Shown here in pieces: positions 1-8,211 of a DNA stretch of 64,000 bases (the stretch's first letter is position 1; each line of letters starts with the position of its first letter). The notes under the pieces were generated by a model. The model was not told the DNA's origin. It saw only the letters and a program-made list of their open reading frames with translations, and did not search any database. The translations under genes and the position numbers were made by a program. Source of the stretch: Nocardia bovistercoris (GTDB taxonomy: Bacteria; Actinomycetota; Actinomycetes; Mycobacteriales; Mycobacteriaceae). Location: positions 1 through 64,000 of the forward strand of contig NZ_JADMLG010000008.1 in the NCBI RefSeq assembly GCF_015674855.1, given 5' to 3'.

Positions 1-154
1 CATGGGTCACCTCGATCACCGGCACACCCGCCGCGTCCAACGCACGCACGATCGACACCACCTCATCGGCGGTGAACTGATGACGCTTGTGATGGGAACC
101 ATCACGCAGCGACGTGTCGGTGATACGGATATCGAACTCTGTCCTGAAACTCAT
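1..154 (-). CDS. hsaF: 4-hydroxy-2-oxovalerate aldolase, N-terminal fragment
   Basis: Only the first 51 codons lie in the window; the gene continues past the left edge. It starts at ATG 154 with GAGGAG about 8 bases upstream. The N-terminus contains ITDTSLRDGSHHKRHQF, the LRDG-type substrate/metal motif of DRE-TIM aldolases of the HsaF/DmpG/BphI group. These enzymes cleave 4-hydroxy-2-oxo acids to pyruvate and an aldehyde that is channelled to the partner acylating aldehyde dehydrogenase. That partner (HsaG) is immediately upstream with an 11-base gap, so the order hsaE-hsaG-hsaF is one operon, the same as M. tuberculosis Rv3536c-Rv3534c. Family assignment is from the motif and context; the C-terminal half cannot be inspected. 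Confidence 0.9.
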   Translation of the reverse strand, partial: MSFRTEFDIRITDTSLRDGSHHKRHQFTADEVVSIVRALDAAGVPVIEVTH

Positions 155-165
155 GTCGGCGCTCC

Positions 166-1077
166 TCACACGCGAGCAGAAACGATTTGACCGGCGATGA
201 CCTCGCCGACCTTCGTGGCCGCGGCGGTCATGATGTCGAGATTGCCCGCGTAGGGCGGCAGGAAATCACCCGCGCCCTCGACCTCGACGAATACCGAAAC
301 CTTCGCCATACCACCGGAGATCACCGACGGCTCGTCGAACTGCGGTTCGTTGAGCAGGCGGTAACCGGGCACGTACTGCTGGATATCGGCCACCATGCGG
401 TGGATGGATTCGGCGATCGCGCCGGTGTCGGCGTCTTCGGGAATCGCGCAGAAAATGGTGTCGCGCATGATCATCGGCGGATCGGCCGGGTTCAGGATGA
501 TGATCGCTTTACCTCGGGTCGCCCCGCCGATGGTTTCCACGCCGCGCGAGGTGGTCTTGGTGAACTCGTCGATATTCGCGCGCGTTCCCGGACCGGCCGA
601 CACCGACGAAACCGACGCAACGATTTCCGCGTAAGGCACTTCGACCACCCGCGAAACCGCGGCCACGATCGGAATCGTGGCCTGCCCGCCGCAGGTGATC
701 ATGTTCACGTTCGGCGCATCGATATTCGCGTCGAGGTTCACCGGCGGCACCACCGCCGGACCCACCGCGGCCGGGGTCAGGTCTACCGCGCGGATACCGG
801 CCTCGGCGTAGCGCGGCGCCGCGGCCCGGTGCACATACGCCGAGGTGGCCTCGAACACGATGTCGGGGCGCTCGGACTGCGCGAACAACCAGTCGACGCC
901 CTCGTGCGAGGTCTCGAGCCCGAGTCCGCGCGCCCGCTTCAATCCCTCACTGTCGGGGTCGATGCCGATCATCCAGCGCGGCTCGATCGCCTCGGACCGC
1001 AACAGTTTGTAGAGCAGGTCGGTACTGATATTGCCGGAGCCGACGATCGCGGCGGTGACGGTCCCCTGAACGGACAC
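166..1077 (-). CDS. hsaG: Acetaldehyde/propanal dehydrogenase (acylating)
   Basis: 303 residues, normal for the HsaG/DmpF/BphJ family. It oxidises the aldehyde released by HsaF to acyl-CoA with NAD and CoA, forming a channelling complex with HsaF. The N-terminal Rossmann motif is AIVGSGNISTDL (residues 10-21), and the catalytic cysteine is C129 in NMITCGGQATIP. The chosen start is GTG 1077 with GAGGAGG seven bases upstream; there is no ATG nearby. It sits 29 bases after hsaE and 11 before hsaF, so the three are probably cotranscribed and KstR-controlled. In cholesterol catabolism the substrate is mostly propanal, giving propionyl-CoA (known for HsaG; inferred here from context). Confidence 0.95.
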   Translation of the reverse strand: MSVQGTVTAAIVGSGNISTDLLYKLLRSEAIEPRWMIGIDPDSEGLKRARGLGLETSHEGVDWLFAQSERPDIVFEATSAYVHRAAAPRYAEAGIRAVDLTPAAVGPAVVPPVNLDANIDAPNVNMITCGGQATIPIVAAVSRVVEVPYAEIVASVSSVSAGPGTRANIDEFTKTTSRGVETIGGATRGKAIIILNPADPPMIMRDTIFCAIPEDADTGAIAESIHRMVADIQQYVPGYRLLNEPQFDEPSVISGGMAKVSVFVEVEGAGDFLPPYAGNLDIMTAAATKVGEVIAGQIVSARV

Positions 1078-1106
1078 GATGAGCCTCCTCGAAAAACCTT
1101 TGATGA

Positions 1107-1892
1107 TCAGGTGAACTGCAAACGAACTGAGCCGAGGCCGGCGAATTCGGCGTGGAAGGCATCACCGGGACGCGCGTCGATCGCACGGGTGCAGGAACCC
1201 GGCAACACGATGTCGCCCGCCTTCAACCGCACCCCGAACGACGCCACCTTGCGCGCCAACCACGCCACCGCGATCACCGGATCACCCAACACCGCGTCAC
1301 TACGGCCTTCGGCCACGACCTCACCGTTGCGGGTAAGCACGGCGTCGATGCCCTTGATGTCGATATCCTTCGGCGCGACCCGCTCCCGACCCAATACCCA
1401 CCCGGCCGAGGACGCGTTGTCGGAGATCGTGTCGCACAATCCGATGTTCCAGTCCTTGATCCTGGAATCGATCAGCTCGATCGCGGGCGCGTAAGCCACC
1501 GTCGAGGCGAGCACATCGGCTTCGGTGCATTCTTCGCCGGGCAGGTCCGCGCCCAACACGAAACCGACCTCGACCTCGACACGCGGCAACAGATAACGGC
1601 CGGTATCGACCGGGACTTCCTCCGACACCTGCATATCGGCCAGCAGATGGCCGTAGTCGGGCTCGTCCACGCCCATCATCTGCTGCATCGCCTTCGACGA
1701 AAGGCCCACCTTGTGGCCGATCACCGTCGCGCCGTCGGCCAGCCGACGCCGAATATTCAGCAGCTGGATCTCGTAGGCGTCGACCACGTCGATATCGGGA
1801 TACCGGTCGACCAATTTGTCGACGGCCACCCGATCCTGTTCGGCGAGGGCGAGTTCGTCGGCCAATTCGGTTCGTACCGCATCGGACAGCAC
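1107..1892 (-). CDS. hsaE: 2-hydroxypenta-2,4-dienoate hydratase
   Basis: 261 residues from GTG 1892. The open frame extends to 2075, but the extra 61 codons look like non-coding Pro/Arg/Ser-rich sequence, while AAGGA lies about 8 bases before GTG 1892 and the resulting length fits the MhpD/HsaE family. It hydrates 2-hydroxy-dienoates (2-hydroxyhexa-2,4-dienoate in steroid ring A/B breakdown) to 4-hydroxy-2-oxo acids for HsaF. Family features are GHKVGLSSKAMQQMMG near residues 57-72, a conserved acidic block PRVEVEVGFVLG, and the LPGSCTRA segment near the C-terminus. It is the first gene of the leftward hsaE-hsaG-hsaF operon, divergent from kstD. Confidence 0.93.
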   Translation of the reverse strand: MLSDAVRTELADELALAEQDRVAVDKLVDRYPDIDVVDAYEIQLLNIRRRLADGATVIGHKVGLSSKAMQQMMGVDEPDYGHLLADMQVSEEVPVDTGRYLLPRVEVEVGFVLGADLPGEECTEADVLASTVAYAPAIELIDSRIKDWNIGLCDTISDNASSAGWVLGRERVAPKDIDIKGIDAVLTRNGEVVAEGRSDAVLGDPVIAVAWLARKVASFGVRLKAGDIVLPGSCTRAIDARPGDAFHAEFAGLGSVRLQFT

Positions 1893-2251
1893 GCTAGTTT
1901 TCCTTCCGGTGGTGGGATCGAGCGCGGGGTGGCGGCGCGATTTCGACGTCTCGGCACGGCCTGTCGGTGATAGACGAGTGGCCTGCGGTGAGAGTTTCGA
2001 CACGGCCGCCGCGACGTGTGACGAGGCCGGGGAGCGGTTCGGCGGGTTTCCGCCCGGGAGCGAATCCGCGATCACCCCGGTGAGCGCGCGGAAACGCGCT
2101 CGATGCGCCGTATCCGACGTGCGCTGCCGCAGCGATCGGGTCCCACTCCACTGCCATGCATCCGACTCCAGAATTGAAACGAGTTGCGTGTGTAACTTAG
2201 CTGCCGATCAAGTCTTCTGCCTCTCAACATAGACCAACAGCGCCATCATTC
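1893..2251. other. Divergent intergenic region hsaE / kstD
   Basis: About 360 bases between the hsaE GTG and the KstR box. No convincing gene. The 5' part is coding-like only because of GC bias; the 3' part (about 2160-2250) is noticeably AT-richer and carries a degenerate KstR-like site (2175-2188). It probably holds both divergent promoters; no clear -35/-10 pair was identified. Confidence 0.5.
2175..2188. promoter_or_regulatory. Degenerate KstR-like operator
   Basis: TGAAACGAGTTGCG matches the KstR consensus TnnAACnnGTTnnA at every fixed position except the last (G for A). It lies between the divergent hsaE and kstD genes, 77 bases from the perfect box. Possibly an auxiliary site for the hsaE side; weaker than the other two. 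Confidence 0.4.
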
Positions 2252-2265
2252 TATAACGTGTTCTA
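2252..2265. promoter_or_regulatory. KstR operator (perfect consensus)
   Basis: TATAACGTGTTCTA is an exact match to TnnAACnnGTTnnA, the operator of the cholesterol-responsive repressor KstR. It ends one base before the ATG of kstD at 2267 and overlaps an upstream in-frame GTG (2258), so the ATG is the better start and bound KstR would cover the start region of kstD. Confidence 0.85.
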
Positions 2266-2266
2266 C

Positions 2267-3958
2267 ATGACTGATCGGGAATACGACGTGGTGGTGGTCG
2301 GCAGCGGCGCCGCAGGCATGACCGCCGCACTCACCGCCGCGCACCACGGGCTGAGCGCCGTGATCATCGAGAAGGCCGCGCACTACGGCGGATCAACGGC
2401 GCGATCGGGCGGCGGCGTGTGGATACCCGGCAACAAGGCGCTCAAAGCCTCGGGGCGCCCCGACGACCGCGAGGTCGCTCGCACCTACCTGCACAGCATC
2501 ATCGGCGACGCGGTGCCGAAGGAGCGCGTCGACACCTACATCGACCGCGGCGCCGACGCCTTCGACTTCGTGCTCGATCACACCCCGCTGAAGATGCGCT
2601 GGGTGCCCAACTACTCCGACTACTACCCCGAAGCGCCCGGCGGACTCGGCTCGGGCCGATCCTGCGAACCGAGACCGTTCAACGCCAAGATCCTCGGCGA
2701 GGAGCGGTTCAACCTGGAACCGGCGTACGCGAAGGCGCCGCTCAACGTCGCGGTGACGCAGGCCGACTTCGTCCGGCTCAACCTCATCCGCCGCCACCCC
2801 AAGGGCATGCTGCGGGCGCTGCGCGTCGGCGCGCGCACCTACTGGGCCAAGTTCACCAACAAGCATCTGCTCGTGATGGGCCAGGCCATCAGCGCCGCGC
2901 TGCGCAAGGGCCTCATGGACGCGAACGTGCCGCTGCTGTTGAACACCCCGATGACCAAGCTGATCGTCGAGGACGGCGTTGTGACCGGCGTCGAGGCCGA
3001 ACACAACGGCGAGACGGTGCGCTTCACCGGCCGCTACGGCGTGGTTCTCGGCACCGGCGGTTTCGAGCAGAACGCCGAGATGCGCACCAAGTACCAGCGC
3101 CAGCCGATCACCACCGAATGGACCACAGGAGCCAAGGCCAACACCGGCGACGGGATCGTCGCGGGCATGGAAGTGGGCGCGGCGGTCGGCTTCATGGAGG
3201 ACGCCTGGTGGGGTCCGACGGTGTTCAAGGGTGGACGGCCGTGGTTCGCGCTGGCCGAACGCAACCTTCCCGGCAGCATCATGGTCAATATCGAGGGCAA
3301 GCGCTTCGGCAACGAATCCGCACCATACGTCGACGCGGTGCACACGATGTACGGCGGCGAATACGGGCAGGGTCCCGGTCCTGGCGAGAACATCCCGTCC
3401 TGGCTGGTGTTCGACCAGCGCTACCGCAACCGCTACATCTTCGCGGGCTTGCAGCCGGGGCTGAAGTTCCCGTCGCGCTGGATGGAGAACGACAACATCG
3501 TCAAGGCCGACAGCCTCGCGGAGCTCGCGGGCAAGCTCGGCGTGCCCGCCGAGAACCTGACCGCCACCGTCGCGCGGTTCAACACCCTCGCCGAAGCGGG
3601 CAAGGACGAGGACTTCGGGCGCGGCGACAGCCACTACGACCGCTACTACGGCGACCCGACCGTGAAGCCGAATCCGTGCCTGGCGGGCCTGGTGCATGGC
3701 CCGTTCTACGCGGCCAAGATCGTGCCGGGCGACCTCGGCACCAAGGGCGGCCTGGTCGCCGACACCGCGGGCCGGGTGCTGCGCGAGGACCAGTCGGTGA
3801 TCGAGGGCCTCTACGCGTCCGGCAACTCGAGCACTCCGGTGATGGGCCACACCTACGCGGGTCCCGGCGCGACCATCGGTCCGGCCATCACCTATGGCTA
3901 TCTCGCGGTCCTCGATATCGTCGAACGGAAGAAGAACGCGACGAGCGCCGGGGCGTGA
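2267..3958 (+). CDS. kstD: 3-oxosteroid 1-dehydrogenase
   Basis: 563 residues from ATG 2267 (MTDREYDVVVVGSGAAG); an in-frame GTG at 2258 would add three residues but lies inside the KstR box. It is an FAD-dependent flavoprotein that introduces the C1-C2 double bond into ring A of 3-oxo-4-ene steroids, required before ring opening. The N-terminal dinucleotide motif is VVVGSGAAGMTAAL, followed by EKAAHYGGSTARSGGG. The block MRWVPNYSDYYPEAPGG holds tyrosines conserved in KstD, and the C-terminal GHTYAGPGATIGPA flavin segment is intact. Similarity to M. tuberculosis Rv3537 extends along the whole length. Divergent from hsaE, and followed after 122 bases by a MaoC hydratase, as at the M. tuberculosis locus. 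Confidence 0.96.
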   Translation: MTDREYDVVVVGSGAAGMTAALTAAHHGLSAVIIEKAAHYGGSTARSGGGVWIPGNKALKASGRPDDREVARTYLHSIIGDAVPKERVDTYIDRGADAFDFVLDHTPLKMRWVPNYSDYYPEAPGGLGSGRSCEPRPFNAKILGEERFNLEPAYAKAPLNVAVTQADFVRLNLIRRHPKGMLRALRVGARTYWAKFTNKHLLVMGQAISAALRKGLMDANVPLLLNTPMTKLIVEDGVVTGVEAEHNGETVRFTGRYGVVLGTGGFEQNAEMRTKYQRQPITTEWTTGAKANTGDGIVAGMEVGAAVGFMEDAWWGPTVFKGGRPWFALAERNLPGSIMVNIEGKRFGNESAPYVDAVHTMYGGEYGQGPGPGENIPSWLVFDQRYRNRYIFAGLQPGLKFPSRWMENDNIVKADSLAELAGKLGVPAENLTATVARFNTLAEAGKDEDFGRGDSHYDRYYGDPTVKPNPCLAGLVHGPFYAAKIVPGDLGTKGGLVADTAGRVLREDQSVIEGLYASGNSSTPVMGHTYAGPGATIGPAITYGYLAVLDIVERKKNATSAGA

Positions 3959-4080
3959 GCCGCACCCGACACCGTCCACACCGCTGAATCCCCGTCGCGG
4001 TCCCGTGGCGCTGAATCCATACAGCGTCCCTCGACGCGGCGGGTCCGATTCGGTCCACAAGCATCAACAAGGGAGTTCCG

Positions 4081-4941
4081 ATGCCCATCGACCCGAAGAT
4101 CGCGCTCGGGGCCGCACTAGCCGACCTCGAGTTCTCCTGGACACCGTCCGACATCCAGCTCTACCACCTCGGACTCGGCGCGGGCGCCCGCTGGACCGAC
4201 CCGGCGGAACTGCGCTACCTCGACGACCGCGCGCCGCAGGTGCTGCCGACCTTCGCGGCGGTCGCACCGACCCTGCACGACACCGAGGCGCCCAAGGTCA
4301 GCTTCCCCGGCATCGACATCGACCTGGCGAAAGTGGTGCACGGCTACCAGGAGGTCGAACTGCGCGGACCGATCCCGACCTCGGGCAAGGCGACCCGCAA
4401 ATCCCGCATCGCCGAACTGTGGGACAAGGGTTCCGCCGCGGTGGTCGTGCAGGAGCACACCGCGGTCGGTTCCGACGGCGATACGCTGTGGACGTGCCGT
4501 TCGTCCATCTTCGCGAAGGGCGAGGGCGGTTTCGGTGGCGAACGCGGGCCGAGCACCAAAACCGAACTGCCGGATCGCGCACCGGATTTCGATGTGAGCA
4601 CGAAGACGCTGCCGCAGCAGGCGCTGCTGTACCGGATGTCGGGCGACCGCAATCCGCTGCACTCGGATCCGGAATTCGCGCGCGGCGCGGGCTTCCCGAA
4701 TCCGATCCTGCACGGGCTGTGCAGTTACGGCATCGTCTGCAAGGCCGCGATCGACACGGTGCTCGACTCGGATGTCCAGCGCGTCACCGGATTCCGCGCG
4801 CGCTTCGCGGGCGTGCTCTACCCGGGCGAGACCATCCGCACCCGGATCTGGCGCGGCGACGGCGAACTCGTCGTCTCGGCGACCGCGGTCGAGCGCGACG
4901 ACGCGCCGGTGCTCGGCGATGTGGTGTTGCGCCACAACTGA
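4081..4941 (+). CDS. chsH3: MaoC-type steroid enoyl-CoA hydratase (ChsH3/Hsd4B-like)
   Basis: 286 residues, two-domain hot-dog hydratase. The C-terminal hydratase-2 motif is YRMSGDRNPLHSDPEF, with catalytic D189 and H194, followed by GFPNPILHGL. The N-terminal half (residues 1-160) is the degenerate hot-dog repeat typical of the eukaryotic-like MaoC group. The position directly after kstD matches M. tuberculosis Rv3538, reported to hydrate steroid side-chain enoyl-CoAs; the symbol is given by that analogy. GGGAG lies 6 bases before the ATG. Substrate chain length cannot be read from sequence; another (R)-specific enoyl-CoA hydratase role is possible. Confidence 0.8.
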   Translation: MPIDPKIALGAALADLEFSWTPSDIQLYHLGLGAGARWTDPAELRYLDDRAPQVLPTFAAVAPTLHDTEAPKVSFPGIDIDLAKVVHGYQEVELRGPIPTSGKATRKSRIAELWDKGSAAVVVQEHTAVGSDGDTLWTCRSSIFAKGEGGFGGERGPSTKTELPDRAPDFDVSTKTLPQQALLYRMSGDRNPLHSDPEFARGAGFPNPILHGLCSYGIVCKAAIDTVLDSDVQRVTGFRARFAGVLYPGETIRTRIWRGDGELVVSATAVERDDAPVLGDVVLRHN

Positions 4942-4947
4942 TCCCGC

Positions 4948-5394
4948 TCACCCGTCGGCGGCGGTCTCCGGCTGCCGCCGCACGGCGAGCCCGCGCGCGA
5001 GCAGCGCGTAGGCGAGGATCACCAGGACGGGGGCGGCCAGCGGCGCCCACGCGAGTCGCACCGGGATCAGCGCCGCGCCGGTCGCGCACGCCGTGCTCAG
5101 CACCGCCCCCGCCACCGAGGGAATCGTGGTCGGCACCACGCCGACCGGGGCGGACACCGCCGCGATATTCAGCAAGTACGTGGTCGCCACCAAGCCGACC
5201 GCCGCCGCCTCCACCGCGCCGGTGTCGGCGAGGACCAGCACACCGAGCGCGGCGAGTACCGCGGCCACCGCGCACGGGCGCCACCACCAGCCCGCCACCG
5301 CGAGCGCGAGCGCGCCGACACCGGCGAGCGGGAACACCACCGTGACCGCGAGCACGAGCAGGCCGCCGGACAGGATCGCGAGGAATCTCGTCAT
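4948..5394 (-). CDS. Hydrophobic membrane protein of the MoxR operon
   Basis: 148 residues, about four predicted transmembrane stretches (residues 5-35, 40-60, 65-110, 115-135) and a short basic/acidic cytoplasmic tail (RRQPETAADG). No recognisable catalytic motif. Its ATG overlaps the stop of the DUF58 gene by four bases (ATGA), so it is the last gene of the five-gene leftward operon DUF4129 - membrane protein - MoxR - DUF58 - this gene, and is translationally coupled. The open frame continues upstream inside the DUF58 gene; that part is a shadow. Likely an accessory membrane component of the MoxR/DUF58 system; function unknown. Confidence 0.75.
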   Translation of the reverse strand: MTRFLAILSGGLLVLAVTVVFPLAGVGALALAVAGWWWRPCAVAAVLAALGVLVLADTGAVEAAAVGLVATTYLLNIAAVSAPVGVVPTTIPSVAGAVLSTACATGAALIPVRLAWAPLAAPVLVILAYALLARGLAVRRQPETAADG

Positions 5395-6701
5395 CGGCGC
5401 ACCCGCGCCGTCCTGCGGCGTTCCGGCAGCAGCCGCATGACCTGATCCAGGCGCGCACCTTCCGGCCACGCCACGATGTCGACGCCGACGGTACCCATGT
5501 CGCGATACATCGACGCGCGCTCCAACTGCCACATGCGCGCCAGCGTCGAATCCAGACTGTCGCGAAAAGGCGTGCCGCGCAGCACATCCACCACGACGAC
5601 CATGTGCCCGCGCTTGCGCAGGTCGATCAGCGCGAGCGCGAACTGGGTGTCGAGCAGCGTCGAGAACGCGACCACGATCGCGCCGAGCGGGACCGCCGCG
5701 TGCGGGGCGAGCGTGCCGGTGGTCTCGATGTGCTCGTCGCCGACCTCGAGCACGGTGTCCACGATCCGGTAGAACTGGCGGCGGCCGATATCGGGGCGCA
5801 GCCAGCGCGGCGTGCCGCCGAGGCACACCACAGCGGTCCGGTCGCCCGACTGCAAGGTCGACTGCACCACCTGCGCCGCGCCGCGCACCGACAGTTCGAG
5901 CGAATCGGTGGCCGGGCCCGGCGCCTGCTGCGAGGTGTCGACCAGCACCACGACGTCGGCGGCGCGGTTGGTGAGCCGCTCGGTCACGTAGAGTCGCCCG
6001 CGCCGCGCGCTGACCGGCCAATTCACCAGTCGCAGTTGATCTCCCGGCGCGTAGGCGCGGATACCGGCGTATTCGACGCCGGGGCCGGTGCGCCGGGTCA
6101 GGTGCACCCCGATCCGTTCGGGCAGTTCGGTGCGCGACAGGCGAAGTCGCTGCGGATCGGTGATCGGATAGACGAACAACTGGCCCGCGGGCAGGACCAC
6201 CGAGGAGACCGCGAGGCCGGCCGGACTGAGCGCCGACACCCGCACCCGGCACGGGTAGCGTCCCCAGCGGTCGGCGGTGAGCGCCAGTCGCAGCCCGGCG
6301 GGCGCCGCACCGGAATCGCTCGCCTCCTCCACCGTGATCCCCAACCCGGTCAACGGTTCGGGCCGCAACCGCAGCAGCGCGTGCCCCGAATCCACGGCGG
6401 CCGCGATGGTTAGCACCACCTCCTCGGTTTCGAAACAGCGCAGCGCGCCGCCGCCGTCCACGTGGATGCGAGTGCGCGACAGCTGCCACGGCGCGGTCGC
6501 GAGCACGCCCATCATCGGCGCGGCGAAAACCACCGGCTGCCACCGGCCGAGCAGGACCGCGACCACCAACGCCACCGCCGCGCACGTCGCGAGCATGTAG
6601 ACCAGCGCGGCGGGCCGCCACCACAGCCTGGCTTCGACGATGGCGCTGCGGTCGCGGTGCCGGGCGGCGCGCGGCCCGTCCGTGACGGCGGGCGCGCTCA
6701 T
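5391..6701 (-). CDS. DUF58 domain protein (MoxR partner)
   Basis: 436 residues. Two N-terminal transmembrane segments (about residues 28-75) precede a beta-rich region and the DUF58 core. Signature stretches are EYAGIRAYAPGDQLRLVNW, then SARRGRLYVTE, and VVVLVDTS, the last being the start of a von Willebrand A-like fold. In this family the MoxR ATPase acts on a vWA/DUF58 partner in complex maturation or envelope stress; the client here is unknown. Start is ATG 6701, which overlaps the MoxR stop by four bases (ATGA); the longer open frame upstream is a shadow of moxR. Confidence 0.85.
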   Translation of the reverse strand: MSAPAVTDGPRAARHRDRSAIVEARLWWRPAALVYMLATCAAVALVVAVLLGRWQPVVFAAPMMGVLATAPWQLSRTRIHVDGGGALRCFETEEVVLTIAAAVDSGHALLRLRPEPLTGLGITVEEASDSGAAPAGLRLALTADRWGRYPCRVRVSALSPAGLAVSSVVLPAGQLFVYPITDPQRLRLSRTELPERIGVHLTRRTGPGVEYAGIRAYAPGDQLRLVNWPVSARRGRLYVTERLTNRAADVVVLVDTSQQAPGPATDSLELSVRGAAQVVQSTLQSGDRTAVVCLGGTPRWLRPDIGRRQFYRIVDTVLEVGDEHIETTGTLAPHAAVPLGAIVVAFSTLLDTQFALALIDLRKRGHMVVVVDVLRGTPFRDSLDSTLARMWQLERASMYRDMGTVGVDIVAWPEGARLDQVMRLLPERRRTARVRR

Positions 6702-7660
6702 GTGCCGGTCGCGCGCGGCACCGGTAGTCGGCGCAGCAGTTCGGTGATCACGTCCGCACCCCTGATCCGCCGCACCCACATCTCCGGGCGCAGCGTGATC
6801 CGATGCGCCATCGCCGAAACCGCCAGCGACTTCACATCTTCCGGAATCACATAGTCGCGGCCGAGCAACAGCGCGCGGGCCCGCGCCATCTGCACCAGAT
6901 CCAGTTCCGCGCGCGGACTCGCGCCGACCTCGACCTGCGGGTGGCCTCGGGTCGCCGAAGCCAACGCGACCACGTACCCGACCACGTCGGGATGCACCGA
7001 GACGTACTCCACCGACTGCCGCATCTCCAGCAGCCCGCTCGCGTCGACCACCTGCCCGACCTGCGGCGGCGTCGCTCCGCGCTCGAGCCTGCGGCGGATC
7101 ATCTGGGTCTCGTCGTGCTCGGACAGATAACCCAGGCGCAACTGGAGGGCGAACCGGTCCAACTGCGCCTCGGGCAGCGGATAGGTGCCCTCGTACTCGA
7201 TCGGGTTGTCGGTCGCGAGCACGATGAAAGGCTGTGGCAGCGGGAAGGTCTCGCCGTCGATGCTGACCTGTCCTTCGGCCATCGCCTCGAGCAGCGCGGC
7301 CTGCGTCTTGGGCGGGGTCCGGTTGATCTCGTCGGCGAGCAGCATATTGGTGAAGACCGGGCCGCGCCGGAAATTGAAACGGCCGGAGGACATGTCGTAG
7401 ATCGTCGAACCGAGCAGATCGGCGGGCAGCAGATCGGGGGTGAACTGCACGCGGGTGAAGTCCAAGCCGAGGGCGGCCGAAAACGACCGCGCTATCAGCG
7501 TTTTGCCGAGTCCGGGCAGATCCTCGATGAGGACGTGCCCGCCCGCGAGCACCGCGATCATGATCAGCTGCAACTCGTCCCGCTTGCCGACGACCACGCG
7601 GGACAGCTCCCGCAACACGGCCTCGGTCTGCTGGACGGTCGCGTCCATCGGCATCGTCAT
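6698..7660 (-). CDS. moxR: MoxR-family AAA+ ATPase
   Basis: 320 residues. Walker A is IEDLPGLGKT, Walker B is LLADEINRTPPKTQ, sensor-1 region is VLATDNPIEYEGTYPLPEAQ followed by LDRF, all in the MoxR form. The C-terminal lid contains SPRAELDLVQMARARALL. MoxR ATPases act as chaperones with vWA/DUF58 partners; here the partner gene overlaps by four bases downstream. ATG 7660 (MTMPMDA) was chosen because similarity starts soon after; the nearest GGAG is about 18 bases upstream, so translation may depend on coupling to the upstream gene, whose stop is 20 bases away. Confidence 0.92.
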   Translation of the reverse strand: MTMPMDATVQQTEAVLRELSRVVVGKRDELQLIMIAVLAGGHVLIEDLPGLGKTLIARSFSAALGLDFTRVQFTPDLLPADLLGSTIYDMSSGRFNFRRGPVFTNMLLADEINRTPPKTQAALLEAMAEGQVSIDGETFPLPQPFIVLATDNPIEYEGTYPLPEAQLDRFALQLRLGYLSEHDETQMIRRRLERGATPPQVGQVVDASGLLEMRQSVEYVSVHPDVVGYVVALASATRGHPQVEVGASPRAELDLVQMARARALLLGRDYVIPEDVKSLAVSAMAHRITLRPEMWVRRIRGADVITELLRRLPVPRATGT

Positions 7661-7680
7661 AGGTCCACTCGCACTTACTC

Positions 7681-8211
7681 CTACATCCGTTGGAGACGAC
7701 GCAGGATCTCCTCCAGCGCCGCACGTCCCGGCGCGCTGCTCGCCTGATCGCGCAGCGCTGAATTCGCCGGATCGACCCACCGCCACAACTCGGGCCCGAA
7801 CTGCAGGACCCCCGCGGCCTCGGTGGCCTTCCGGTCCTTGGCGACCCGAAGGCCCGCTGACGATTCGAACTCCTTGGCCAGCAGCGGGCGCAGATGTCGA
7901 TCCCAGTCGGCGCGGGTGCCCTCGGACCGGTCGGCCAGCATCTGGGCGCGCGCCCGCCAGTGGTACAGCATCTCCGCCGGGCCGTTCTCCATCTCCGACG
8001 CGGGTTCCTCGTCCGCGTCGGCGGCGCGTTCGCGCAACGTGACCGTCAGGTGGAACAGGGCGAAGGCGACCGGGAGCGCGGCGAGCACGGTCAGCGCCAT
8101 CGGGCCGCGCACGAGTGCGACGGTCTCGGCGATCACCACGAAGAGAATCGCGACCGTCACGATGGTGAGCTGCGCGGTCCATGACGCCCGCGGTGGTGGC
8201 GAGGATGCCAT
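7681..8211 (-). CDS. Two-TM membrane protein of the MoxR operon
   Basis: 176 residues: two transmembrane helices (about 13-35 and 38-58), then a charged cytoplasmic domain rich in Arg/Glu (LYHWRARAQMLADRSEGTRA, RDQASSAPGRAALEEILRRL). Not a named family that I recognise. ATG 8211 shares its A with the TGA of the upstream DUF4129 gene (TGATG), so translation is coupled. Conserved position between DUF4129 and MoxR genes in actinobacteria suggests a structural or regulatory partner. The frame continues far upstream only as antisense-frame noise. Confidence 0.75.
   Translation of the reverse strand: MASSPPPRASWTAQLTIVTVAILFVVIAETVALVRGPMALTVLAALPVAFALFHLTVTLRERAADADEEPASEMENGPAEMLYHWRARAQMLADRSEGTRADWDRHLRPLLAKEFESSAGLRVAKDRKATEAAGVLQFGPELWRWVDPANSALRDQASSAPGRAALEEILRRLQRM

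Noticed and set aside
1893..2075. N-terminal extension of HsaE
   Set aside because: Adds 61 Pro/Arg/Ser-rich residues not found in the family; GTG 1892 has a ribosome site and gives the usual length.
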